DNA of 64,000 nucleotides from an uncultured cyanobacterium (GTDB lineage: Bacteria > Cyanobacteriota > Cyanobacteriia > PCC-6307 > Cyanobiaceae): positions 21,275 through 85,274 of the forward strand of contig CAIJRN010000018.1 in the NCBI GenBank assembly GCA_903823115.1, in the 5' to 3' direction. Below the pieces are notes generated by a model. The model made no database searches and was not told the DNA's origin. It worked only from the letters and a program-made list of their open reading frames with translations. Below are positions 47,363 through 55,097 of the stretch, piece after piece (position 1 is the stretch's first letter; every line of letters starts with the position of its first letter). The translations under genes and the position numbers were made by a program.

Positions 47363-48052
47363 TCAGCGCAGGCTCTCGCAGGCCTCCCCATCGCCATTGC
47401 TGTCGAGATAGCTGTGCCCTTGGCGCAGCAACTCCTGGGCGCGCTCGTAGGAGCCGATCTCTTTGCAGCGGTAGCGATGGCCGCCGGGGGTGGTGCCATC
47501 CGGGATCACGGCGTTGCGGCGCCCATGGCGGAAATCCCAGGGACGGGTGATACCGCCTTCCACCTGCCACACCCCGTAGCGATGCCGACTGGCCCGGTAC
47601 TCGGCATCGAGGTACTCCTTGGCCTCACAACCGCTGAGGTACTGCCGGTAGGCAAAGGCCTGGCCGTCCTCAACCAGCACCAGGTTGATGTTGATGTCGG
47701 AGATCACCTCGGCCACGGTGCGGCCGTAACGATCCGTGGTGTGGGGAATGATCGTGACCTCCCGCCCCTTGGCCAGACGAGTCTGGAGATCACTGCGGGA
47801 CTGCTGCCCGTAAGGGCTCTGGGCCATCTCCGGCGCGTCGATGCAGGCCAGGCGGATGGTGATCGGCAGACCCTGGCGGCTGACGCGCAGGGTGTCGCCG
47901 TCGCCGATTGAGAGGACCGTGGCGTGGAAGCCGGCGCCAGGAGCTGCTCCCGTTGGTTGCCCGGCCGCGAGTGAAGTGCAGGCAACGATCGCGATGGCGA
48001 CCTGAGCCACTGTCCACTGGAGCAGAGGCATCGGGGGAGGCGAACCAGGCAA
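47363..48052 (-). CDS. Secreted thermonuclease (SNase) with C-terminal excalibur domain
   Basis: A Ca-dependent nuclease predicted to be exported. The 229 residues begin with a signal peptide (LLQWTVAQVAIAIVACTSLAA), then the SNase fold with IGDGDTLRV, RLACIDAPE (Arg67, Glu75) and DRYGRTVAEV (Arg111), the expected catalytic residues. After about residue 190 an excalibur domain follows: YRCKEIGSYERAQELLRQG and DSNGDGEACE, a small Cys-clamped Ca site. ATG 48031 is a possible alternative start. Likely role: extracellular DNA degradation for nutrients or defence. Confidence 0.92.
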   Translation of the reverse strand: MPGSPPPMPLLQWTVAQVAIAIVACTSLAAGQPTGAAPGAGFHATVLSIGDGDTLRVSRQGLPITIRLACIDAPEMAQSPYGQQSRSDLQTRLAKGREVTIIPHTTDRYGRTVAEVISDININLVLVEDGQAFAYRQYLSGCEAKEYLDAEYRASRHRYGVWQVEGGITRPWDFRHGRRNAVIPDGTTPGGHRYRCKEIGSYERAQELLRQGHSYLDSNGDGEACESLR

Positions 48053-48435
48053 CGGCTCAGCTTGCCACTGGACTGAAGAGCCTTAGCACCTGTTGCAGAT
48101 CCTCACCTTGGCATCTGGGGCTTGACCCGATCGGGCACTGGGATTCACGCATGGCCTGTATTGGACCTGGCAGGAAAAGGATGGGATCACGTCTGGGAGA
48201 AGAGATGCTCGGGATGAAGTTCTGGGCTGACTGGTGACACCCCACCCAGGCAACTTCACACCCCTTGTCAGATCAACAACCTGCTGGGACTACACACTTA
48301 GGCCAGGCGTAGTCCAGATCGTCCGGCACCTCAGCTCCGAATAACGGTCGATATCACGCCGGCAACTTGCTGATCAAGTTGCGCTGATGACTTAGGCACA
48401 GTTCAGCTGTCACCCAGCATGGCAGATGGTATGAG
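48053..48435. other. Gap with probable promoter of the nuclease gene
   Basis: No supported gene on either strand. An AACTTG-CTGAT-CAAGTT inverted repeat lies at 48364-48380. The gap is bounded on the right by a long stem-loop and an integrase remnant, so it may contain old integration debris. Confidence 0.45.
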
Positions 48436-48468
48436 GCTGGGGCGGGCCTCGCGGTGGCCTGCCCCAGC
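48436..48468. repeat. Long stem-loop next to the integrase remnant
   Basis: GCTGGGGCGGGCC (48436-48448) pairs with GGCCTGCCCCAGC (48456-48468) over 13 positions with one G-U type mismatch and a seven-base loop. It lies 29 nt after the stop of the recombinase fragment (minus strand). It lacks a T-tract, so it could be a transcript 3' end structure or a recombination-site relic. Confidence 0.75.
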
Positions 48469-48496
48469 ACCTGACCTGGCAAGCGGATAAGGACAC

Positions 48497-48720
48497 TCAC
48501 TTCAGTAGTACCAAGGCGGCGGCTTCATCGGCCTCGGCGGCGTCGATGGTGTTCTGGAGTTGGCCGAGGCTGGCGTGGCCGGTGAAGCTTTGAACGGTGC
48601 GGAGGCTGGCGCCGCCCTGGGCCATGGTGGTGGCCAACGAGCGGCGCAAGGTGTGCAGCTCATGCCTGACGGCAATGCGTCCCCACGGAGCTCAAGGGCA
48701 CTCCTGATCTCTCGTTCGGC
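48497..48720 (-). pseudogene. Tyrosine recombinase (integrase) C-terminal fragment
   Basis: Reading the minus strand to the stop at 48497-48499 gives RHELHTLRRSLATTMAQGGA followed by SLRTVQSFTGHASLGQLQNT and a short helical end. This is the H-x-L-R...H/G-H region of tyrosine recombinases. The position expected for the nucleophilic Tyr after GHAS is occupied by Thr in QNTIDA. Upstream the frame is broken by a TGA and a frameshift, so only the last 55-70 codons remain. Confidence 0.7.
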
Positions 48721-48724
48721 GAGG

Positions 48725-49669
48725 TCAGGTCGATGCAGACGACGACCCAGTGTTGATCGTTGATGTCTCTTGCTCCTGTAGGAACTCCTCCAGGCGCGCC
48801 CCGTAGGCCTCGGGCCTCTCCAGCAAGGCGTGATGCGCCGCCCCGGGGATGACGACACTCCGCAGATCAGCCAGTCGCTGCCATCCCTCCATCGAGCGCA
48901 GGGTCACGAAGTCGTGTTCCGCGGCGAGCAGGAGCACAGGCAGCGTGAGGGAGCCCAGGCCTCGCTCTGTCACACACCAGTCAGCAATGACATCCACACC
49001 GCGCCAATGGCTCCCTGGATGTCCTGGGGCGTAGGCCGCAAGCAGCGCAGGTGGACGTGGCGTCGTTTTACACACATGGGTCGCATCAAAGCGGGCACCG
49101 TCGCCATCGAGATCCGCCAGCAGGGCCGCCACATCCTCAAGGAGCAAGGGCACCGAGCTCGGCACGTTGGAGAGGGTCAGCGAGCGTGGAATCGGCAGGT
49201 CACTGTCTGAGGTGAGGGCTTCGAAGGCCAGGATGCCGCCGAATGATTGGCCGTAGAGGTGGTAAGCAGGGCGACCCTCCACCTGCCTCGGGATCAGCCC
49301 CATGGCCACGAGAGCTTCGATCACGTCCACAAGGTCCTGCACTGATGCCGCGATCGAGTAATCCTCTGCATCAGGGCTGGGTCGGTCGCTGCGCCCACAA
49401 CCCAGTTGATCAAAGAAAATCACTGGTCGTTGCAGTTGCTCGATCAGGGGAAACAGATAGTCGCTGGGAACGCCTGGTCCGCCATGACACACCAGCAGGG
49501 GCAGGCCATCCGTAGAAGTGGCTGGAAGATGATGGCCAGCCCAAAGTCGACAGGCCGCGCCGCGCACAGGCAGCATCAACGAGCTCAATCCAGTTGACAT
49601 CGCTGTCGCATCGCCCGCCGCCATATCATCCGCTTTGTCTGTGGTCGTGGTCACGGAGGGCTGAGACAT
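48725..49669 (-). CDS. Proline iminopeptidase-like alpha/beta hydrolase
   Basis: ATG 49669 gives 314 residues. PLLVCHGGPGVPSDYLFPLI is the oxyanion HGGPG motif of the prolyl-iminopeptidase group. DQLGCGRSDRP, the nucleophile elbow YGQSFGGILAFEAL and the C-terminal GAAHHALLERPEAY (catalytic His) follow. It should cleave small peptides, amides or esters. The frame upstream of the ATG is probably not translated. It lies downstream of the dioxygenase gene on the same strand, but with an IS5 remnant on the other strand in between. Confidence 0.87.
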   Translation of the reverse strand: MSQPSVTTTTDKADDMAAGDATAMSTGLSSLMLPVRGAACRLWAGHHLPATSTDGLPLLVCHGGPGVPSDYLFPLIEQLQRPVIFFDQLGCGRSDRPSPDAEDYSIAASVQDLVDVIEALVAMGLIPRQVEGRPAYHLYGQSFGGILAFEALTSDSDLPIPRSLTLSNVPSSVPLLLEDVAALLADLDGDGARFDATHVCKTTPRPPALLAAYAPGHPGSHWRGVDVIADWCVTERGLGSLTLPVLLLAAEHDFVTLRSMEGWQRLADLRSVVIPGAAHHALLERPEAYGARLEEFLQEQETSTINTGSSSAST

Positions 49670-49721
49670 CAGAAACGAAGGCGACCAGACAGTGTTAGCC
49701 CACTCTCCAACGCCATTCCAG

Positions 49722-49870
49722 TGCCTGCCGATCTGGTGGTGGTTTGTGGGCTTGAGCCCCGACGATGTGATCACGCTGGAACTCGATCACCCGATCAACG
49801 GCGAGCGCCTGGTGTTTTAAGTGCCACTACCGGAGGTGTTCGAGCGCCTGTTTTCCGTGCTTCACAGCCG
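49722..49870 (+). mobile_element. IS5-family transposase remnant
   Basis: The frame starting at 49722 reads CLPIWWWFVGLSPDD, the conserved start of the IS5-type W-F-V-G-L-S motif, then DHPINGERLVF, a stop, and VFERLFSVLHSR. About 50 codons remain, with an in-frame stop. No terminal repeats were seen. Confidence 0.5.
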
Positions 49871-49897
49871 CACATCCGCGCGGTCTGTCTGTCGTGT

Positions 49898-51649
49898 TCA
49901 GCGGACCCTTCTCCAAGGCTTGAAGGCGTTGTCGATGCCGCGCAGGGCTGGCGTGAGCTCGGGGTGGTGACGTTTGAGTACCGATACCATCGAGTTGTTC
50001 TCGATCCAGTCGAGGCCTTCCTGGGTGTAGATTCCGGCACGGTAATCGTTGGTGAAGAAGCGATCGCTCTTGAGTCGGCGCGAGGCCATCAGAATGAAGA
50101 CCCAGAAGGCAGTTTCGCTGAAACCAAAGCCCGGTGGCAGGTCCTCCGAATAGAGGCCGATCATCAGATCCACCTGGTTGACGTCGTTGTCGTACACCTC
50201 ACGCAATTCTCGGGCCCGGTCCGGGTTGCTGGTGATTTCTTCAAAGGAGCTCACCCGACCACGACCGATCAACTCCCGGAATCGGTTGTAGCGGGGTACG
50301 CCCCGCTCACGGTCGCGCAGGATATCGACCGAAGCGAGGTCGAAGACTTCGCCATTGGGTTTGGGGAGATTGCGTAGGAAGTCGGGGTAGTTGTGCAGAG
50401 TGACGGCGCCGGGATGGGCCAGACCGAACGAATAGAACAGGTTGGCGAAGCCGATCTCTTCGGTGAGCGGGCGCGTATGTTTATCGAAGCCATCGATGAA
50501 GGGCCTGCTGCCCAAATGGGCATCGTTCAGACATGAATAGAACTCGTACCCATCCGGGATGAGTGGGTGCATCCGGTACACAGATGTGAATTCCTCGGTG
50601 AGGTAGTACGGGGCCGTGTGGTGATCCGTAGTGGATCCCACGATGCCGCTGAGGATCTCACTGTTGCCGATGCGGCCGAAGGCTTTGCGGAAATCGCGCC
50701 CCAGAATGCCCCACCAGTTCACATTCATGGCCATTTCGGTGACTGGATTTGGCAGAATTGCCGGAGTCCATTCCACCGTGTGGATCTTGGCAATCAGGGC
50801 CGCGTTGATCAGCCGGGCATGGTCAAACAGCTTTCGATCATTCCATCCCGGGTAGGCCGCTTTGAGGTGATCGCTGATCGCATTGTGTTCCCTGACGAAC
50901 AGGGTGTGGAGCATGCTGAGACCGATCCACCAGGTGCCGGAGAAGGCCACAAGATCGATCCCCAGATCCGGATCGATGGGCAGGAAGCCATCGGCCTCCA
51001 GGCGCATCTTTCCGTCCACGTGGGAGCGCAGTTTCTCCACCATTTCCGGTGTACTGCCGTAGATCTGGGAAGCGTCCCACCAGTGGGTTTCGGTGTTCAC
51101 AAAGGTCTTGGGCAACCCATCTTCTGCGGCAGGGCGGCTGGGGTCATTAAGAGTCTTGTCCACAACCATCGGACGCTCGTGCTCCCAGGTATCGCCCTTC
51201 TCTATGGGCACCTCATGCTGGTTATGCGGTTGATTCTTGCCGTGGGAGAACCAATCGTGAGTTTGGAACTGAATCCAGGAAGCTGCGTTGAGGTTGAGGA
51301 TCGTAGCCGGGATGAATTCCTTTCTGGCGAGCAGTGACTGGCTGATTTTTCGTGGGTTGGGTTTGAGCAGGTTGGCCTCATCCGCCACTGCAGCCTCAAG
51401 GGGCACATTGCGGCCGAAGCGTGTGCCCGCCATCCCCATTTCGGGATGCAAAAGATCGTTGTAACTGCCATCGGCGCTGCGGGCGCCAAGATTCACCTCG
51501 GCAGCGTCGGCCACGGGCCGTGGCAGACCGGCCTCAACAGGGAGCTTGGACGTGTCGTGAAGGTTGTGCTGGCGCAGCCGATCACGGATTGCTGAAAGTT
51601 TCAGCAATGCCAAGGGGATTGGGAGCGTGTACCAGGGTCGGTTCGGCAT
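49898..51649 (-). CDS. Haem-dependent fatty-acid alpha-dioxygenase-like protein (animal haem peroxidase superfamily)
   Basis: Alpha-dioxygenases use a haem-generated tyrosyl radical to insert O2 at C-alpha of fatty acids, giving 2-hydroperoxides. The 583 residues follow the plant and bacterial alpha-DOX pattern along their whole length: SADGSYNDLLHPEMG, FGRNVPLE, distal His131 in WIQFQTHDWFSHG, NTETHWWDASQIYGST, LHTLFVREHNAISDHL, and EFTSVYRMHPLIPDGYEF with Tyr358 and proximal His361 in the Y-x-x-H spacing used by cyclooxygenase and alpha-DOX. There is no signal peptide. It diverges from the P450 operon across about 280 nt. Retention of the radical Tyr argues for oxygenase rather than simple peroxidase activity. 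Confidence 0.9.
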   Translation of the reverse strand: MPNRPWYTLPIPLALLKLSAIRDRLRQHNLHDTSKLPVEAGLPRPVADAAEVNLGARSADGSYNDLLHPEMGMAGTRFGRNVPLEAAVADEANLLKPNPRKISQSLLARKEFIPATILNLNAASWIQFQTHDWFSHGKNQPHNQHEVPIEKGDTWEHERPMVVDKTLNDPSRPAAEDGLPKTFVNTETHWWDASQIYGSTPEMVEKLRSHVDGKMRLEADGFLPIDPDLGIDLVAFSGTWWIGLSMLHTLFVREHNAISDHLKAAYPGWNDRKLFDHARLINAALIAKIHTVEWTPAILPNPVTEMAMNVNWWGILGRDFRKAFGRIGNSEILSGIVGSTTDHHTAPYYLTEEFTSVYRMHPLIPDGYEFYSCLNDAHLGSRPFIDGFDKHTRPLTEEIGFANLFYSFGLAHPGAVTLHNYPDFLRNLPKPNGEVFDLASVDILRDRERGVPRYNRFRELIGRGRVSSFEEITSNPDRARELREVYDNDVNQVDLMIGLYSEDLPPGFGFSETAFWVFILMASRRLKSDRFFTNDYRAGIYTQEGLDWIENNSMVSVLKRHHPELTPALRGIDNAFKPWRRVR

Positions 51650-51768
51650 GACTAAGGTGAACGTCGTTGTCCAGATAATTCAGGAAAAGTTAGCCTCTGA
51701 TTTAGCAGAATCCAGTGAATCCGTAGTCCACAATAATTGGCTCTAGCAATGTTGCATGGATGCCAGAC

Positions 51769-51791
51769 TACCCGCGGTTGGCGGGTATTTT
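51769..51791 (+). terminator. Stem-loop with T-run in the divergent intergenic region
   Basis: TACCCGC (51769-51775) pairs perfectly with GCGGGTA (51781-51787) around GGTTG, followed by TTTT. It lies between the divergent dioxygenase and P450 genes, 140 nt before the P450 ATG. It could be a leader attenuator of the P450 operon or the end of a small transcript. The 51650-51926 gap as a whole should hold promoters for both directions and is richer in A/T. Confidence 0.6.
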
Positions 51792-51926
51792 CTGACGAGC
51801 GCTTCATCATTCTTAAACCCCTTGGGTAATCAGGCGCTGTGATCCTGCGACGACCTTATACGTGCATACTTTTGTTGCATACTTCGCGCGGCTTGGAATT
51901 TGAGCGAGATAAATAGGGTGGCAACA

Positions 51927-53309
51927 ATGCTGCATGATTTCCAATCGGTGTCGACCATGTCGGTTGCAGGTGAATGGAAGACTTTCCCCAGCGTCGATGT
52001 CACCGACGTCGTTCGGCTTGCCGGCGTGATCCGGCGTGCACTTTCCGGGCGGCTGGGATTCGGACCTGGGGCCGTCCTCATCGCCTGGAGCCAGGGGCTG
52101 GCCGAGCGCTATGCCGGGGAGGGCGGTGTGGTGCTCAACCTTCTGGTCATCAGGATCCTGCTGGTGATCGATCGCGACCTCTCGGTCCACATCCTGCGCC
52201 AGCCCCCCAGCACCTCCACGTATCTGCCCGGAGCGCTGAAGCGTCAGGCGATGGCGTTTCTGGCACCTCAGGCACTCACGATTGCCCACGATCAGGAATG
52301 GATCCAGTGGCGGGCCTTCAACGAAGCGGTGCTGTCCCCCGGAGCTCCGCACCCCGATCGGGCGGTGTTCCTGCCCCGGCTGCGGGCGGCCTTCGAGGCC
52401 CCTTGCCACTCCCTTGTAGACCTCCGCCAGCGGCTCACCGTCGCGATGCTGGCGGTGGTGTTCGCTGGCGTTCCGGGGTCGCTATCTCCGCTGGTGGACG
52501 CCGGCCTTGCCAACGATGTGCAGCGCATGGCCGATCTGGTGGGCCAGCCCCTGCGCCGCTTTCTGCTGGGGCCGTTCCAAGGTCGTCGTCGCCAGCGCAT
52601 CTACCGGGCACTGGGTGAGGCCTGGCGGGCCTCCTCCAGTCATTCCCCTGCTGGTTGCCTGCTGGCGCGGGCCCATTCCGCCGTCCCCACAGCGGACCTC
52701 GCCGCCGCCGACCTTGAGGCGCTGTTGCAGCAGCTGCCCCATTGGATGTTCACCTTCGGGGGCTCCGCCAGCTTGTTGTTGGGGCGCACAGTGGTGCTCC
52801 TGCTCGCCCAGCCCGTCTTGCTGGCACAGGTCCGAGCCGAGCTGAACGCGGTCTGCGGAACCAATGGTCCGTTCACCGAGGACCAGATCGGCCGACTGAA
52901 GTTGCTGGAGGCCTGCCTTCAGGAGACCGGACGGCTCTATCCGCCCGTGGCGCTCACCCTGCATCACACGATGGTCGGTGACGTTCACGCTGGCCGCCGG
53001 CTGCCGGCGGACACAGAGATCCTGCAGTTGTTGGGGTTGCTGCAGCGGCCCCTGCGGCCCTCAATCGAGGCCAGCGAGTTCCAGCCGCAGCGCTGGCTGG
53101 AGGGAGCTGGCGGTTGCCCCTTTTCCAATCTTTTTCTCAGTGGCGCCCGTGCCTGCCCTGGCAAGGATCTGATCCTGTTCGTGCTCAAGACCGGCTTGGC
53201 CGTGCTCCTGGCGCGCCCCCAGCTCGCGCTCCCCCACGCAGTGTTCAACGGTCCGCAGTGGCCGCTGTGCTTCCCCGACCGTTTGATCCGTTTCGCCCCG
53301 GTCTCCTGA
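51927..53309 (+). CDS. Cytochrome P450 lacking the I-helix acid/threonine pair
   Basis: The 460-residue protein (ATG 51927; TTG 51900 and ATG 51957 are alternatives) has the P450 landmarks ExxR (LQETGRLYPPV, Glu333 and Arg336), PERF-like FQPQRW and the haem-thiolate loop FLSGARACPGKDL with Cys410. The I-helix reads FTFGGSASLLLG where ordinary monooxygenases have A/G-G-x-D/E-T-T, so the oxygen-activating acid-alcohol pair is replaced by Ala-Ser. That loss is typical of P450s that take hydroperoxides or endoperoxides instead of O2 (CYP74, prostacyclin and thromboxane synthases). First gene of a five-gene operon; no redox partner gene is seen. Confidence 0.92.
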   Translation: MLHDFQSVSTMSVAGEWKTFPSVDVTDVVRLAGVIRRALSGRLGFGPGAVLIAWSQGLAERYAGEGGVVLNLLVIRILLVIDRDLSVHILRQPPSTSTYLPGALKRQAMAFLAPQALTIAHDQEWIQWRAFNEAVLSPGAPHPDRAVFLPRLRAAFEAPCHSLVDLRQRLTVAMLAVVFAGVPGSLSPLVDAGLANDVQRMADLVGQPLRRFLLGPFQGRRRQRIYRALGEAWRASSSHSPAGCLLARAHSAVPTADLAAADLEALLQQLPHWMFTFGGSASLLLGRTVVLLLAQPVLLAQVRAELNAVCGTNGPFTEDQIGRLKLLEACLQETGRLYPPVALTLHHTMVGDVHAGRRLPADTEILQLLGLLQRPLRPSIEASEFQPQRWLEGAGGCPFSNLFLSGARACPGKDLILFVLKTGLAVLLARPQLALPHAVFNGPQWPLCFPDRLIRFAPVS

Positions 53310-53312
53310 GTC

Positions 53313-53768
53313 ATGACTCTCACCACCGACGATCTTCTGAACCGCTCTGCTGCTGAGCTCGATGAGCTCTACCGCCAGGCCACGCTGGGCCCGATCCCCG
53401 ATGGCCAGGCCGAAGGCCGAGTGCTATTCCTGACGGATCAGCCTGTGAACCGGGTGGTCTCCTGGTTCGTTCATCTGCTGGCCTGGCAGGGGAAAGTGTT
53501 TCACCGCGATGAGCGCTACCTGCTCAACCGGGTGACCACGTTCGGACTGAAGTTGGTGAAGGCGAACATCTATCCAGGTGAGAGCTGGTTCGCCCCTGGA
53601 GAGTCCATCATTCTTGACTATTCCAAGACTTCGTTCGTCGCCCAAAAGATCCGGGACGAGATCCGTGAAGTGTCACCGGGTCTGTTCATCGGTCAGGCCT
53701 ACTGGGGTGACCAGCGGGTGCTGAGTTTCTCGCTGCAGTTCCCCCGCGGAATCTCCATCGAGCTGTGA
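53313..53768 (+). CDS. Unnamed conserved family, companion of the P450/peroxidase operon
   Basis: The 151 residues show well-formed motifs: PIPDGQAEGRVLFLTDQPVN, WQGKVFHRDERYLLNRVTTF and ESIILDYSKTSFVAQKIRDE followed by VSPGLFIGQAYWGDQRVL. I associate this D-Y-S-x-T-S...R-D-E-I-R pattern with a small family found near peroxidases and lipid genes in several bacteria, without a known function. A beta-rich, lipocalin-like or binding fold is conceivable. It starts three bases after the P450 stop and its stop overlaps the next GTG start. Confidence 0.8.
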   Translation: MTLTTDDLLNRSAAELDELYRQATLGPIPDGQAEGRVLFLTDQPVNRVVSWFVHLLAWQGKVFHRDERYLLNRVTTFGLKLVKANIYPGESWFAPGESIILDYSKTSFVAQKIRDEIREVSPGLFIGQAYWGDQRVLSFSLQFPRGISIEL

Positions 53769-55078
53769 TTCCCCAGTCGTCCCTCACGATTGTGGCGCCA
53801 ATCCAGCCGTCCGCTGAGGCGCTGGCTGGGCTGGGCGTCGCGCTGGGCAAACTCAAACTCGATCCTGCAGGGAACCATCTGGTGCCGTTCGGTGATTTCG
53901 AGCGTTTGCACTATGCCCGCTTTGTGATTCTCGACGCCACCACCGACCCCTCCAACGGCCAGCCGGTCGCGGCCAGCCTGGCCCTGTCCTGCTGTTTCGA
54001 TGGCTCCGCCGATGGGTTTCTACGGGAGCTCGTGGTCGGGGCGGCGGAGGGGCTGCGGGTCATTTTCAGCCACAGCAGCGAAGGGCCTGGCCAGGGGGAT
54101 CAGGCTCTGCTGGCTTGGCTGCGGCGGCATCAGATCCCCACGCAGACCTTCTACGTGAACACCCTGGGCCGCACCGTGTCCCAGATCCATCAGGAAGCGC
54201 AGTTGCGGGATCGGATCGAGCGCTTCCTTGACGCTGCCCCACGGGCGGCGGCTGGCTCCGCTACCTCAGCTCTGCGCCAGGACATTCAGGAGCATGTCCG
54301 TAGCGATGAAGCGTTGGCCTGGGCGCGGCAGCCGGTGGCGCCCTTTCCCTTGGCCTGGCGCCTGAGGGATGGGCTCGATCGGATTGGCGGCATCGCCCTG
54401 GGTCTGCTGCTGGGGCTGTTGGCGCTGCCATTCCTGCCGATCTTTCTGGTGCTGCTGCGCCGCAGCGAGATCAAGGCGCCCCACCCCCGCCAGGATCCCA
54501 ACTTCAGGCTGAGTCAGTTCAATCGGCGCCATCTCGCTCAGGATGAGGATTTCACCATTCAGAATCAGTTTTCGGTGCTGGGCTTCATCAAGCCTGGACT
54601 CTTTCGCTATTTCACTTTGCGGGCGATCCTGGCGGTAGCCAATTTCGTTGTGCACCATTTCTTCCGAAGCGGTGATCTCGGTACCGTGCGACTTCTCAAT
54701 CTCTATGGGGTCGATACGATTCACTTCGCCAGCTGGATCGTGGTCGATGGTGGTCGCAGGGTGTTCTTCATGAGCAACTACGACTTCAACCTTGAGGACT
54801 ACATGAACGACTTCATCAACAAGGTGGCCTGGGGGCTCAACCTGATCTTCGGCCACGGCAGCAACTATCCCCGTACTGACTGGATGGTGCTCGGTGGTGC
54901 CCGAGATGAACAGGTGTACAAGGCGGTGCTGCGCAAGTATCAGGTCCGCACCCAGGTGTGGTATTGCGCCTATCCCGATCTTTCAGCGATCACGATCAAC
55001 AGGAACGCCGCAATCCGCGCCGGCCTGTTCGCGGATCTCGATTCCGCCGCCGAACAGGCCTGGCTGGCCCTGCTCTGA
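53765..55078 (+). CDS. Unnamed membrane-associated protein with two ferredoxin-like (DyP-like) halves
   Basis: GTG 53765 gives 437 residues. The N-terminal half (PFGDFERLHYARFVILDATT) and C-terminal half (DTIHFASWIVVDGGRRVFFM, then YDFNLEDYMNDFINKVAWGL and NYPRTDWMVLGGARDEQVYK) look like two related ferredoxin-like domains of the kind that build DyP/chlorite-dismutase folds. I do not see a convincing haem-ligand motif. A long hydrophobic stretch (GGIALGLLLGLLALPFLPIF and following) at about 215-240 should bind or cross a membrane, placing the complex near lipids. It lies between the small gene and the DyP peroxidase gene. Confidence 0.75.
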   Translation: MIPQSSLTIVAPIQPSAEALAGLGVALGKLKLDPAGNHLVPFGDFERLHYARFVILDATTDPSNGQPVAASLALSCCFDGSADGFLRELVVGAAEGLRVIFSHSSEGPGQGDQALLAWLRRHQIPTQTFYVNTLGRTVSQIHQEAQLRDRIERFLDAAPRAAAGSATSALRQDIQEHVRSDEALAWARQPVAPFPLAWRLRDGLDRIGGIALGLLLGLLALPFLPIFLVLLRRSEIKAPHPRQDPNFRLSQFNRRHLAQDEDFTIQNQFSVLGFIKPGLFRYFTLRAILAVANFVVHHFFRSGDLGTVRLLNLYGVDTIHFASWIVVDGGRRVFFMSNYDFNLEDYMNDFINKVAWGLNLIFGHGSNYPRTDWMVLGGARDEQVYKAVLRKYQVRTQVWYCAYPDLSAITINRNAAIRAGLFADLDSAAEQAWLALL

Positions 55079-55097
55079 ACCTCGCCTGGGAACCCCG

